From: Rhizoclosmatium globosum
Lineage: Eukaryota; Chytridiomycota; Chytridiomycetes; Chytridiales; Chytriomycetaceae
Length of the DNA: 64,000 nucleotides
Direction of reading: 5' to 3'
Assembly (NCBI GenBank): GCA_002104985.1
Contig: MCGO01000035.1
Span: forward strand, 186,001-250,000
The position numbers and the translations under genes are program-made. Below the pieces are notes generated by a model. The model was given only the letters and a program-made list of their open reading frames with translations, had not been told where the DNA came from and searched no databases. Below are positions 23,284 through 35,012 of the stretch, piece by piece (position 1 is the stretch's first letter; each line of letters opens with the position of its first letter).

Positions 23284-25405
23284 TTAAAAATAATTGGACT
23301 TTTTAACAGCCGTTGTTCCTGTTTGTTGTCCAACACCCACTCCACCTCCTACACGTCCTGTATACAAATTCTCCTTAAACAAGTGCGATACAGCAGCAGC
23401 AGTCGCATTCGCCGACTTTCCAGCCAAATTCAAAGAGCTAGTGTCTCGTACAGGGCTATTTTCTTGTTGATGAAAGCAGCTCCCGCCGTAGCAGCACGAT
23501 GAGGACTCACGCCACGAATCGGCGTGTATTTATTTGCGGCCGCAGGACTTGTATTATTCGTGTTGTTGTTATTTATAGCTGGCTCGTTCAGATGCATTTC
23601 GCGAAGACCAGAGAGGATTCCACCCGTCGCCTTAACATGAATATAGCAGAATTAACAACTAATTTTGAAACTTGGAAAGCAGCCTACTTGGTTTGGCGCA
23701 GAAGAACTGATAGGGACGTCTCGTGCTGTTGTTGACCCATACTTGTCAAAATCCAAACGTCCGTATCCTCCAAGCCCTGGTTTATTGAGCGCTTCTTCAT
23801 TCAACTGCTTATGAAGCCACTCAATGACTATCAATTCAGTATTAGTTTTTTATCAGACGAAAATTAGAGAAGGATAGTACCGTGTGTGTTCTCGCCAATA
23901 ATTTTCTTGCCTTCCTCCACACTCTTATTCAACTCTTCAATGCGAGTTTTGTATTCTTCAGCCTCTTTTTGCATCCGCCCAACTGTCCTTTCAGGCTTCC
24001 AGCTCTTTCTCGTGCATTTCGATGATACTGCTCGTTCATCTAATAACTTTTCCTGTTGAAGAGCAACCACGTTCTTGAGTTTGATTTTTGATTTTGCTGA
24101 TTTGAGGTCTGCTTGGATTTTACGAATAATTTCGTTACCCTTTTTTGAGTTTGTTAGCACAAGGCTGTTGCAGGTCGGGAATGAGGTACAGGTACCTTAT
24201 TAATCTCTTCCGTGGCAGTTCGGAATCCTTCTTCAAGCCCTTCTTTTTGTCTTTGGCATTCTTCTAACACTTCTTCCAGCCGCCCTTTCATACCTTCTCG
24301 TTCTGCTCGTTCCTTTTCCAACCTTCGCACACTGTCCTCACGTTCAGAAGCGATTCTTTCTAAGTCTCCTACTCGCTTACGAAGTCCATCTACAGTTCGT
24401 TCCAAATCGGAATTCTGAATGGAAAGGTGATGATTTGTTTGTTTCCAGCGGCAAGATCATGCTTTGCAGTAGAGTATTCCTGTTCAAGTGGTGGTGTTTG
24501 TTCTGCAAGGAAGTGAGGGCATGGTCTAGATGTGCTATACGGGCTTCCAGTTGCGAGGTTGTTGTTTGGAGGGATGTGGAAGTGGAAGAAATGCTTCGAT
24601 CTTAGAGCATCCAAGGTAATCCAAGGTTAATCCAAGGACCAAAGGAAAAAAATATTAGCACACACCTTTTCTTCATACCGATCAACAAGAGCGCGCCGTT
24701 CTTTTTCAAACCCGTCTTTCAGACCATCCTTCTCCTTCAAAAACGCATCTCTCTCTTTCGATAGCTGAATTGAATGCTGTAATTCAAGTCGAGACGCTTG
24801 CTCGGCGTGAGAAATCTTTAGAGACTCGAGTTCCAACGAAAGAGCATGAGCCGATGATTCCTGAGCCCGCAGTTTAGCCGACATATCCGCTTCTGTATCC
24901 ATCAGTTTCTTAGCAAGCAGCTTTGACTCTTTTGAAAAGTGGTCGACGAGGGCAGCGAGGTGTTGTTTGATGGCATTATCGTTTGCCTGAACAAAGTCGA
25001 GTGCAAGGTGAGTAATGTGTTTGAATGCATTTGTTTCAATGATTTGGAGACAGAAGGTTCATGTGACTGAGAGACGGAGAGACGGGCCTGGAACCTGTGT
25101 TAGAGTATTTAGTAGTATTCCTTGGGCAACTACTAATAAAAAGGAGACCTCGTTGGATCCTTTGAACACTGGTCCAACAGAGCCAAAGCCATGTCTTCGA
25201 GGGCATCAAAGGCAACAAGCAAGTGTTGTCTCTTGCGCAAAGCATCAAAGTCGTTGCGTTGAACCACGGCTTCAAACACAAAAAAGACATCAGCCGCTGA
25301 CGTCAGCCGCGCACTGACTGCGCCTTCACTCGTCGAAAACGCGACTTCGACGGCGAGGGGCGTGCCGGCGTCTCCGACAAAGACGGGACGCGACGACTCG
25401 TCATT
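23284..25405 (-). CDS. SAS6: Centriolar assembly protein SAS-6
   Basis: Forms the ninefold cartwheel of centrioles and basal bodies, so it implies a flagellated stage. The head domain reads GTPLAVEVAFSTSEGAVSAR, LTSAADVFFVFEAVVQRNDF and ALRKRQHLLVAFDALEDMAL, like the N-terminus of animal SAS-6; then IIETNAFKHITHLALDFVQA and NDNAIKQHLAALVDHFSKES, matching the ETN-x-FKH-x-x-HL-x-L segment. A long coiled coil follows, with EKERREEMKGRL-like heptads (LEKERAEREGMKGRLEEVLE). The C-terminal tail is Asn/Ala-rich and ends TAVKKSNYF, stop 23284-23286. A missing A in the run before ATAGCCC near 23467 breaks the tail. The start is uncertain: an ATG at 25405 is one base out of frame with the head. Confidence 0.85.
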
Positions 25406-25462
25406 TGTTTGTTTACAATTTTTTTCCTTCTTACTGTAAACATGTACCACTTGCTGCCTACC

Positions 25463-25906
25463 ATGTCCGGAACGCCAAAGTCACTAAGATCATGGTTCAG
25501 CCAATCAACCTCATCTTCCGCTTCTTGCAGCAGGTTGGGCACACTCTCTCTTTCAGCTCTCTGCTTTCACACCTAACCCTCTGTCTCGTAAACAGCGGTC
25601 GAAGGTCCAGATCTGGCTCTATGAACAAACTGACATTAGAATCGAAGGCAGAATCATTGTGAGTGCCCGTCCTGTCCGAGTTCATGTCCTCTGTCCTGTC
25701 TCCACTCCAAGCAGACCTTCTCTCTCCGTCAACTCCAACCTCTACCCTACTCCTCACTAAACCTTTTCAATCAGGGTTTCGACGAATTCATGTCTCTCGT
25801 TCTCGACGATGCCGAAGAAGTTTCTGTGAAGGACGGCAAAAAGAGGCCGTTGGGTCGCATCTTGCTCAAAGGAGACAACATTACTCTTCTGCGGGAGAGT
25901 AAATGA
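25463..25906 (+). CDS. SNRPE: Small nuclear ribonucleoprotein E (Sm-E)
   Basis: Core Sm-ring protein of spliceosomal snRNPs. Exons 25463-25533, 25596-25658 and 25775-25906 give [40 protein letters not shown], then [18 protein letters not shown] and [17 protein letters not shown]. The Sm1 and Sm2 motifs are intact. The start MSGN joins AKVTKI only if one A is added to GGAACG near 25472; this gives 88 residues, the usual size. It diverges from SAS-6 with under 60 bases between the two putative starts. Confidence 0.9.
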
Positions 25907-26296
25907 AGATGTTCTTCTATCAGCACTTGTTTTTTTCTTATTGGTTGGATTATGGCTGGGATGAGGGAGAGTGAATGAGGAGAGAGAGAGAGGGACTGCG
26001 CAACACACAAACACACACGTACAAAAACACACAATACTTCAACTTCAACAAATATGTATATCTAAATGCTACTGGGCGAAGCAATTCTGAGATTTAATAA
26101 AAACTAGTCTCATGAGAAAATGAGCTCACTGGCAGCATTTACCACTCTCTGTCGTATAATATCTTTACAGTCATCCCGAAGTATATTGCGAGAGATATGG
26201 CAACTAATAACTTGCACTAACCAAAAAACAAAACAGAAAAACAAACCCAATTACGCATACTACAACTTCCATCCAAATCTTGCTGAAATAAGTTGT
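25907..26296. other. Intergenic, convergent 3' ends of SmE and HSF
   Basis: No gene seen. It contains a short GA run near 25978-25993, CA-rich sequence near 26003-26036, and TTTAATAAAA near 26092 as a possible polyadenylation signal for SmE. Confidence 0.6.
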
Positions 26297-28674
26297 CTAC
26301 AACCAATCGTCGTCCTCCCCAATCTCTTGTAACTGACCCCCTCCACTGCCGTACCAATACCATTCGATAATCCTCCCCATTTCCATTTAAACTTCCCATA
26401 CTTCCATTTAAACTACCAATGCTCCCACTCACTGCACCAGCATTTCCTACCCCTCCACCACACCACTTCCAATCCCATTGGAGGAAGCACTCCCAAAAGC
26501 TCCTCCATATTGAGTGAATCCAATTCATCAATCCCCAACAACGCACTTGCACTCAACAAGTGATCATCTACAAATCAATTTCTTCTTGGATTCGTTCAGC
26601 CTTTTTCGCAACGTCCACGAGTTTGGCCTGTGTTGCGTTAGATCGGTCGTGAGCTGTTAATGATGATGCTGCTGCTGCTCCTCCTCCTGGTAGTGTGGCA
26701 TTGATTGGTGGCGGTGTATGTACAGGTGATTCGAACGGTGGGGATTGGATGAGTTCAAAGATCTTGTCATCCATGAATTCTAAATTGCAGTTTTAGTTCC
26801 TTCTCCAAAATACCAACTCAATCACCAAGATTAGCATAGTTGCTGGGTAGAGAAGGCATCCGTTTCCCACTTGTCGGAGCATTTGATGTAGAAGCGCCAC
26901 CAGCCCCAGCCCCAGTTCCAGCAAACGAATCAAAGTTTAAAAACTCTGCATCGTCAAACAAGATCCCGTTTCCTGCGCCAGCACCCGTATTCGCCCCAAC
27001 AACACCCGCTTCCCCGCCACTAGTCAACAATTTCCGCTTCTTGTTTCCAACAAGAACATCCCCAGATCCTACACCAACTCCAGCGCCAACCCCATTCCCA
27101 GCCGGCATAACCCCACCAGTCCCCGCAAGCAGCCCCAAGAAATCCAAAGCCCCAGCCCCCGCACCTCCATTCGCAGGCGTCGCAGCAGCAGGCGCAGGAA
27201 CAGTAGCAACACCACTCCCGCAACCTTCCCCCCGTTTTATTCCGTGCTTCAAAGACTGTCGCAAGGAACCGCACAATCTTGTCAATGGTATCTTGCTGCC
27301 TTCGGTATTGCTCGCGCATCACGATGGTTTCGTTCCAGAGGGCTTGGTTCTCGCGTTGGATGGTTTTAAGGTCTGTGCTGATTGTAATTTGATGGCGCTG
27401 TTGGTTTTTGTGTGTTTTTTTTGGAAGTTAGTATTCGGTTATTGACTCGCCTGCTCGTTCTCGACTCGTCAGAAACTTCCGAGATATACATACCTTGATG
27501 GCAGATATTTCATTGACAACCGCATTCACATCCACAATAGCGCCCTTCTCGCCATCTTTTTTCCCATTCCGCGTCTGAGTAGTGGTAGCAGCAGTCGAAA
27601 CCTCGTCATCATCATCTTTGTCTTTTGAAGAAGACACAACCGTCCCCCGTTTCCTGGTCACAAGACACAATAGATCGGCTGATTACGTTGAAAATGAGGA
27701 TTCGCAAATTCCCAGCACTCTCCAGCTTCACTTTCAATGAGAGCGCCTTGTTGGAGGTGAGGCACTTTGTGGAAGCCGTACATGTTGAGTTGGCGAACAA
27801 AGGAGCTGAAGTTGTTGTGTTTGAAGAAACGGGGGAGGCATTTTTGGGCAAATTCTTCGTGTTTTTCGACTGTGTGAAATATGAATATGTGAGTTGATGC
27901 CATGTATGGATGTATGGAAAGAGAAGGGAAAGGGATCAGGATGACGTGCTGCTTGGTTGGCGACAAGTCAAAAGTGATTGATAAGCTCCACTCTGGCATC
28001 GAGTTGTATGATTCCAAATAGATCAATGATAGAATATAAGAATGTTTGACATGTTCTGACGTGGCGCCTAAATTTGAAACACATCTGTTCCTTATTTTTT
28101 GGTACTCATTGATCCAAACTGTAGCGCTTCTAAATCCATTGACCCCAATCTGAAATACACGGTGATCTCATCTCCAAAAGTTCAAGAGGGTCAAAAGGGA
28201 GGAGTGAGAGCGAGAGAAAGAGAGATGATACCACCAATGAACGCCTGGCCATCATCTGACCAATGAATCAGATCGGAGGACGGATCCGACACCATACTAA
28301 GAGCCAGTTAGTGAGATGGGTGGGGAAGTGGGTGGGAGTGGGGGGTAAGTACTTGTATAGTTTGTTTAGGAAAGCAGGCACGTTCTTCGCAGCAGCCGAA
28401 GTGATTTGGTTCCGTGGAGCCGGCGGAAGTGGAAGGGGCAGGTTCATTTGAATTGGGATTGTGATTGGAACGAGGGGTGGGTTCAGTGGTTGTTGCTGCG
28501 GTTGTTGTTGTTGTTGTTGTTGAAGTGGCTGTTGTTGTTGGAGCAGCGTTGGGGCAGCGATGAGGGGCAGCGGATCCAAGGCAAAGTCGCTCGGAGTATT
28601 CGTGGTTGGTGGTGAACGGAAGACGCTGCGCTCGTGTCTTTGGCGGTTGTCTTTCGTTTGCGAGTGCTGCTCAT
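26297..28674 (-). CDS. HSF1: Heat-shock transcription factor
   Basis: Master regulator of heat-shock genes. The DNA-binding domain is assembled from three exons: 28674-28353 ending PAFLNKLY, 28296-28235 with [20 protein letters not shown], and from 27869 with [20 protein letters not shown] plus [20 protein letters not shown] and [13 protein letters not shown]. The intron inside the domain (27870-28234) is unusually long at 365 bases. The leader is Gln-rich and encoded by GTT/GCT repeats. After the domain come an Asp-rich linker, a trimerisation coil ([20 protein letters not shown]) and Gly/Ala-rich and acidic C-terminal parts with [20 protein letters not shown], then GEDDDWL, stop 26297-26299. 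One-base breaks lie near 28601, 27674 and 27232, all in short C or G runs on the coding strand. Confidence 0.9.
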
Positions 28675-28756
28675 TCGTTTGATTTGGTTTTTGGTTCCCT
28701 TTTCAAAGTTGCGGTGAGCGAAAATAGGGCGAGAAAAAAACAAATAAACTAAGAAA
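28675..28756. promoter_or_regulatory. Divergent promoter between HSF and PIG-C
   Basis: Only 82 bases separate the two start codons, so both promoters and leaders must overlap. I saw no clear GAA-based heat-shock element. Confidence 0.5.
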
Positions 28757-29891
28757 ATGAATGTTCTTTACTTGAACTCGAATCTGCCTGATAACCACGT
28801 ATCCCCCCTCTTTCTCAGCAATCTCAGAAGGAATGGTTTGTTTCATGTAACACACTGTGTCAAGCTAACTCAATTGCAACCTATCAGTCAATGTCAAGAA
28901 GCACACTTACCTTCCACTTGTTGTCCAGTCAACCAAAGTATCGCAGCAAATCTCTGCAATTGCCCTCTTTCTGGCCTTATTTGCTCATCTGTTTGCCGCT
29001 CTGACCCTGCATCGACTTCAACCACTGTCACTACAGCCATTATTGCCCTAACAGTCTTCTTCCTTGGCACAGCCACAGTCATAGCTCTCTCCCATAGCCC
29101 ATCTACATCCGCCACTCTCTTTCGAATCGCCAAAGGTGCCTTACTACTGGAACTCATCTTGGTGGGCCTTACACCCATCCTCAAAACTCTCACAAAAGAT
29201 ACTTCTGACGATACTATTTATGCTCTTTCATCTCTCCTTTTATCTGCCAACTTACTCTTTTGTGACTATGCCTCTACAAGCGTGGATACTGTTCGGTGAG
29301 TCTAGAGACTTGAGTGAAGGAATAACCAAATGCATCAGCCTATTCCATTGACATTCATCCATTCAAGCATTCTTTTGTTATAAGTAATACTGAAACTATT
29401 TCGGAATTCATTAGATACCCAGACTCGTTTTCAATAAACGCGGCCATCTTTGCGTCCGTCTTGCTTGCCTCCCGACTCGCAGACAATCTGAAAGTATTCA
29501 CGCTCATGTCCCTATCTATTGAAATATTTGCTTTGTTCCCCATTCTAAGGCGATCTTTGCGGGTAAGTTTATTCCCTCTTCAAACAACTATGACACTAAA
29601 AACGAGCATCGTTTCAGGCGGCATCAAAACGAAATGACGTAGTTATGGCGCTTGGACTTGGAATACTGAGTTTATGCGCTTTGAGTACGGTTTCTTACGG
29701 CGCTACCTATGTCCATGCTGCTATCCTGGGCTTTGTCACCTTTGTCTGTCCATTGTGGTTTTTGGGCGTGCAAAAATACAAAGAGTTGAGTGATTGACTA
29801 ATAACTACGTCCGCGTAAATTTCACTGACATTGTTTTCATAGTGAAATTCGAGGACCTTGGGATGAAGCTAAACCAGTCTTCAGATCATAA
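28757..29891 (+). CDS. GPI2: GPI N-acetylglucosaminyltransferase subunit PIG-C
   Basis: ER membrane subunit of the complex that transfers GlcNAc to phosphatidylinositol, the first step of GPI-anchor synthesis. Begins MNVLYLNSNLPDNHVSPLFL plus SNLRRN, matching the YPDN-x-x-D-x-x-F-L start block. The later helix region has LILVGLTPILKTLTKDTSDD plus TIYALSSLLLSANLLFCDY, then the YPDSFSINAAIFASVLLASR block and LSIEIFALFPILRRSLR. The end EIRGPWDEAKPVFRS has the conserved GPWDEA box, stop 29889-29891. Several introns interrupt the first part (for example near 28837 and 28910) and later exons. Confidence 0.9.
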
Positions 29892-30384
29892 ATATATTTT
29901 TTTCTACTGTGCAAATAGAATTTAGATGAGATACCAATTTGATGTTGAAGTTGAGCAAGCGTCAAAATAAGGCTTCGTACCTTTAATCTCGTGCAGCCAC
30001 CCACTGTAACAAAGAAAGAGAATCAGGATACGAAAGACATGCGTGGCACACAGTTCGACGGAATTTTTCATTGCTCAAGTTTCATGTTCAACTTTGCGCG
30101 AACATCCCTTTGTTGCGATCCTCATGTCACTAATCGAGTTAGTCAATATTGTGGTCCTTAGCATTGTCCTCTAGGATATGGACCCTCATTGCAAAAACCC
30201 TTTCAGAAGTACAGCCATCAAAAACTTGACGACAACGAGGGCGGCTTGCAAACGGTTCAACTCCATCCAACAAAATCTCGAAAGCCCAAAAACAGAGTCC
30301 TACTACTGACTCAAAATCCCTGCCTTAAGATCGTGCCCCCCTGTCGACTTGTACAACAAAAGAATCTTCAAACTGTTGACACGG
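29892..30384. other. Intergenic upstream of the C2H2 array
   Basis: No gene supported. A short ORF at 30189-30431 has no recognisable features and runs out of frame into the first zinc-finger gene. Confidence 0.5.
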
Positions 30385-31148
30385 ATGACCATCAGCTTCT
30401 CCAACCTGCCCTTCAACCCAACATAACGTGAACAAGAGATTCTTCTGCACTGCTGACAACTGTAACAAGGCTTTCTCGACTCATGCACATTTGTTGCGCC
30501 ATCAACTCAATCATTGGGGTGACGAAGTACCGATGTGACTACCTGGCTGCACCCAAGCTTCTTTCGCAGCGATGCCATGAAGTAAGTTATTCTGGTTTTC
30601 ACATACATCCCATTACCTTCTTTATCCATTCATATTATTGTCTCCATTACAAAAAGTATACTTTTGCTAATGGATATTCCACAAATCACAGCCAACACAA
30701 GAAAGCACATCAAAAACGATTACTTCTTGCCGGTCCACCTTCACAGTTCCTTCCCATACACCAGTCGCTCACACAATACAGCCTACTTCCGAGGATCCAA
30801 CTGCGCTCCTCTTACAAGCCGCTAACATGGTGCAAATACTCCCATCATTCAAATTTCAGTTCCATCAACCCACAATGATCCACGCCCTACTCTTCATATT
30901 TTCACAAACACACAAAGAATCCCGTCACCTCCAACACCATTGTACAGAACCACAATAAGTCCAACCGTGAACTCTCCACATTTGATCAAGCTCAGTCCTC
31001 AAGATCCAGCATTGACGGGCAAAATCCAGTCATGGTTGAAGAACAGTCACGGCGCCGACGACTTGATTCAACGTATTATTTGAGGACCCGTCTGCTTCTA
31101 ACAGCATTTATTCAAATGGATCAGGCACTTGGTTCCGTCTTTGATTAG
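30385..31148 (+). CDS. C2H2 array member 1 (divergent, possibly decayed)
   Basis: Finger 1 is intact: RFFCTADNCNKAFSTHAHLL followed by RHQLNH, with no intron in it. Finger 2 reads YRCDY...PGC...SFFRSDAM only if two bases are supplied between 30535 and 30575. An intron then joins to QHKKAHQKR at about 30693. The ATG at 30385 is a guess; it is not in frame with finger 1. The tail ends QALGSVFD at 31146-31148 and does not have the family tail. It may be a pseudogene. Confidence 0.5.
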
Positions 31149-31402
31149 TGATGCAGTAACACCCACAAGTGATGTTCCCCTCAATTCCCACAGCCTGAAG
31201 GCGCACGGAAAACTTCAATAGCGTTCTTATGCGAATAACAACACAAAACAACATACTCCCAGCTATTTTTCCGTAAATTGAATAGTAAAGAAATTTCCGA
31301 ACGTTGCATCCTTTGTTTCAACTTTTGAACTCTGTGGGATTCCGAATTTCTCAGCATTTCGTAAAGCAAGAAAGTGGCTCCAGAAAAAAAGTTGATCCAG
31401 AA

Positions 31403-31888
31403 ATGACATCAGCCTCCGACCTTGCTTCCACCAAAATGTTCCACTGTTACCGATGCACAAAGACCTTCTCTACAAGTGCCCATCTCATCCGCCACGCAAA
31501 GTCCCACGAAAGTCACACTAGAAAATACGCATGTACTGTTCCCGGATGTTCTCAACAGTTCTACAGAAGCGATGCTCGAGCACAACACCAAACCGCACAC
31601 CTCAAACGATATGAGAGGGAAATGAAAGCTCGTGCTTCAAAGCTTCAAACTCCACCAACGCCTACTTGCGCTGCGGACGTCCTTTTACAAGCAGCACAAG
31701 CAATTCAGAAAGTTCCGCAAGTAATCCCGTCATCATTACAAATGTCGGACCATTTTGAGTATTTGTCACCATCCGCAAGGAGTCCCAGCCAACCATCTGA
31801 TGTTGACATCACTCACACATTCTCTCCACCTCTGTCCATGATGGACGACTCCATTTCTAAATTCTCTATTTCGTTTCTTTTGAATTAG
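31403..31888 (+). CDS. C2H2 array member 2 (intronless)
   Basis: A single uninterrupted ORF of 161 residues starting MTSASDLASTKMFHCYRCTK. Finger 1 is CYRCTKTFSTSAHLIRHAKSH and finger 2 CTVPGCSQQFYRSDARAQHQ-TAH, followed by LKRYEREM. The remainder is Ser/Pro/Thr-rich, with a short helix (CAADVLLQAAQAIQKV), and ends SKFSISFLLN. Both introns present in sister genes are absent, with no scar. Likely a nuclear DNA-binding protein; target unknown. Confidence 0.8.
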   Translation: MTSASDLASTKMFHCYRCTKTFSTSAHLIRHAKSHESHTRKYACTVPGCSQQFYRSDARAQHQTAHLKRYEREMKARASKLQTPPTPTCAADVLLQAAQAIQKVPQVIPSSLQMSDHFEYLSPSARSPSQPSDVDITHTFSPPLSMMDDSISKFSISFLLN

Positions 31889-32087
31889 TTATAATAACAT
31901 TGCATGCCCATGATTATTAATTGTTGACTAATTCTTTTTGCAACCATACATCAGCTTCCTGTAAGAAATGAGTGCCCCCCTCTTCTTCTTTATTTAGGAA
32001 AAGAAATAAGTAAGCTTCACCCAGTGCGTCTATGACTCATCTCGACTAATACCGAAAATCTGACCGACGAAGGGAGGATCCAGAAAA

Positions 32088-32777
32088 ATGACCCACAAAA
32101 CAACCCATACCCTCGATTCTATGAGTGCAAAGACACAGCGCCCTTTCCGATGCGATACTTGTGGCAAAGACTTTACGACAAAGGTGATATCTACGGTGGT
32201 TGGATATCACTTCAAAACTCCTTATTTGATTGCTTATCAAGCAACTATAACAGGCCCATATGGTCAGACATGCCCTATTGCACACCACCCTGAGGAAGTT
32301 TCACTGTAATGTCCCCGGTTGTAGCAACAGTTTCACACGATCGGATGCAATGAGGTGAGAAGAGGTTGGAAGGCGTGGTGAAACAGCCGGGCCCTACAGT
32401 CATTTTTCAGAAATTCCACTCTGATTAACGGTGAATCATAATTATAGGCAGCACCAAACGGCTCATCGGGCCAGATATGAGCGATACTTGACAGACTCCC
32501 CCAAAACCAACAGCACGACAAGGAATTATTAGCAGGAATGGTTTCCACTGTCGAATTTCCAGAGAAAGCAACTTCTGAAATCGACGAAAGCGAGATAAAA
32601 GGCTGGCTTCAAGAGCTTGCCACAAAACGAAGGGAGTCTGCACATGAAAGTGATCTACCCGAGAGCACGCCATCGCTGTCACCTCCATCAACTGCTTCAC
32701 CATCTTTCATCTCAACGTCATCTGAGTCTTCACCTCAATTGGCCTCACGAGTTTCCATTTCTTTCTTGTGTGAATAA
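32088..32777 (+). CDS. C2H2 array member 3
   Basis: Exons 32088-32183, 32254-32353 and 32448-32777. The first ends in RPFRCDTCGKDFTTK, the second has AHMVRHALLHTTLRKFHCNV and PGCSNSFTRSDAM, the third QHQTAHRARYERYLTDS. A frame break near 32518 (ACGACAAGG) separates this from KELLAGMVSTVEF and the Ser/Pro-rich end, which finishes ASRVSISFLCE. Closest to member 2 in finger 2 and in the RYER segment. Confidence 0.75.
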
Positions 32778-32865
32778 GTAGATAAAAAATAATACGTTTT
32801 GAGACCAAGATAGAGTAAATTCTTGACAACAATTTATCGTTATCACTCAGGTAAAACGAAAGTGA

Positions 32866-33744
32866 ATGCACGAAAGTGTGGTTTTGAACTTCCGAAAAAA
32901 TTTGTTTTGGGCGATGGCAAGCCCGGACCGTCCCACTCTGATTTTCTCTGAAACAAAAACGTCTCTGAAAGGAACCCCCGCCCGACCACCCCGCCCAACT
33001 CTAAACCTCATGGACCATCACAAAGACTCTAAGCGTCGCTTTGTTTGCAACTACCAGGGCTGCGGGAAGAGCTTTTCAACATCGTGAGTTTGAAGGCGTT
33101 TTGTCAGACAAGGTTCTAACCCACTGACATGCTGGGACAGAGGCCACTTAACCAGACACTCACAGAATCATGGCGCTCGCAAATACATATGTGACGTTCC
33201 TGGTTGCAGCTCAGCTTTCTTCAGACCGGACACACTTTCGTATGTGATACATACGTTTACTGACCGAATCACTTTAACTGACAAATGTAACAGACAACAC
33301 AAAAAGATACACGCTCAGCGAGTAGCGAATGGAATGCCAGCGGGTCCTTTCTCACTCCCAAAGAGGCACTCCAACCAACAGCCTTCAGCACAGCCACACC
33401 ATCACCCAAATGGAAACTTCACCCAAATCTATCCTTCCCCACCCATCCTTGTTTCGCAACATTCTGCAAATGCACAGAGGATACTGATTGTTCCACATTC
33501 ACCTGTCAACATCCCACCTGTCAAAATTGGACCATCGCCTGCTTCGGAGAAAAACGAAGATCTGTTTCTAAATTATCGTCGACAATCATGGATTCAGTAT
33601 GATCAGCATCATTTCTATAGTCATTCCCAGCCAACTGCAGGTCAAAGTTATTCTCAGTATTCTACTTTACAACATGGATCTTTTCCTTCCATCAAACAAC
33701 CTGAGAGGGTGTCGAAAACGGCGATTTCTTTTCTTGTCGAATAA
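32866..33744 (+). CDS. C2H2 array member 4
   Basis: Exon 1 ends at 33083, exon 2 is 33141-33239, exon 3 is 33294-33744. Fingers: RRFVCNYQGCGKSFSTS/GHL plus TRHSQNHGARKYICDVPGCS and SAFFRPDTLS/QHKKIHAQR. In-frame ATGs are at 32866, 32914 and 33010; the last places the finger near the start, as in sister genes. After the fingers come ANGMPAGPFSLPK, a Pro/His/Gln-rich part, NYRRQSWIQYDQ and the tail VSKTAISFLVE. No frame correction is needed, so this is the best reference copy. Confidence 0.8.
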
Positions 33745-33944
33745 TCACTCTTGTCGTTTATCAAGTTTTTCGTATGAAGCTATAATAAATAGAGTCGCAG
33801 TCAATGTGGTATGCCTGCCAGTTTGAAAAGACGTAATCAATGGGTGGATTGGGAGATGAAGGAAATTTTCCGTTAGAGGTTCAAAAAAAGCTCGGAAGAC
33901 CCTTTCGAACATCATCCGAAACCTCTGTCTCCAACTCCTTACCA

Positions 33945-34620
33945 ATGACATCAAATCCGAGCAGTCCCTCGGATCATCAGAAAGACAGTATCTTTGCACA
34001 CATACGGTTGTGGTAAAAGCTTCTCCTCAGCGTAAGTAGATGAGGTTCTATCCCGACTTTCTTACCGACTCACACTTACCAACAGAGCCCATCTTCAAAG
34101 ACATGCTCTCAATCATACTGGTGTGAACGTTATCGGTGTGATGTTCAGGGTTGTTCAGCGACGTTTGTTCGTTCCGACACTGCATCACAGCATTCGAAAG
34201 CCCATAGACGCCGTTTGGGTCTGTCAGATACGAACTCAGTTGGCTATAGAACTAGCCGTCGTGACTCTGAGCCGCCAAAACACCGTTCAATACCTTCAGT
34301 CCAAAGGACTGCCACATATCCAATATACGACCCTGTACCATACACACCAAGAGCATTCTGCCGATTCGGCACGAGAATAATTATTATCAGCATTCCTCTT
34401 TTGGATACCCACAAGTCACTATTCGTCTCTACTGAACCAGCGCCACAGCAAGCATTTGGTTCAACTGTATTGACTCCACTCGAAAGTTATATAGCGGAGC
34501 CATTTTCAGCTGATTTGCCTCTTTTCCAGAAGCCTATCACATTTCCCAACACCGACTCCACCTCCACTTCAAACCACAAACTCTTGTTCAAAAACTAGTA
34601 TATCCTTCCTAGTAGAATAA
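33945..34620 (+). CDS. C2H2 array member 5 (frame-broken)
   Basis: Starts MTSNPSSPSDHQ. Finger 1 is YLCTHTGCGKSFSSA spliced (donor near 34032) to AHLQRHALNHTG; it needs one base near 34009. Finger 2, RYRCDVQGCSATFVRSDTAS plus QHSKAH, needs one base near 34127 and has no intron before QHSKAH. The end reads CSKTSISFLVE in a third frame, stop 34618-34620. Three corrections in under 700 bases leave open whether it is functional. Confidence 0.6.
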
Positions 34621-35012
34621 ATATATATCTTAATATGAATTCTGTAATTTCTTGAGGCAGTTAGGTTTTGGATGGAAAATCTTAGAGATCGAAATCCATT
34701 TGGGCTTCACGTCCTTATCTATATAACGGAATAGATTGACGTTAATGCAATACCTTGATAAAATCCCTTCTAACTTCATAGATAATTCATTCTGCAAAAA
34801 ATAAATGAGAAAACTAGTTCTGCCAGTGAATATGGCGAATCGTATTATTCGTCAGAGGTAATGTTTGAGAGAGTCTTTCTCATAACCAAGTTTTCCAGCA
34901 ATGAAAAATGACATCAGTGTTGTACTCTTTCACTGAAAAATTTCAAGCCTGGCTCTTACGCTCACAAGTTCGAACTTGCTGAAAATTATTGCATTTTATA
35001 AGTTCCAAATCA
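34621..35012. other. Spacer between array members 5 and 6
   Basis: AT-rich, with no ORF resembling a finger or other known domain. It presumably holds the 3' end of member 5 and the promoter of member 6. Confidence 0.5.

Noticed and set aside
26840..27445. 201-codon + strand ORF
   Set aside because: Antisense of the Gly/Ala-rich part of HSF; the Pro/Ala run mirrors it.
30189..30431. 80-codon ORF before the first zinc-finger gene
   Set aside because: No recognisable feature and it is out of frame with the finger that follows.
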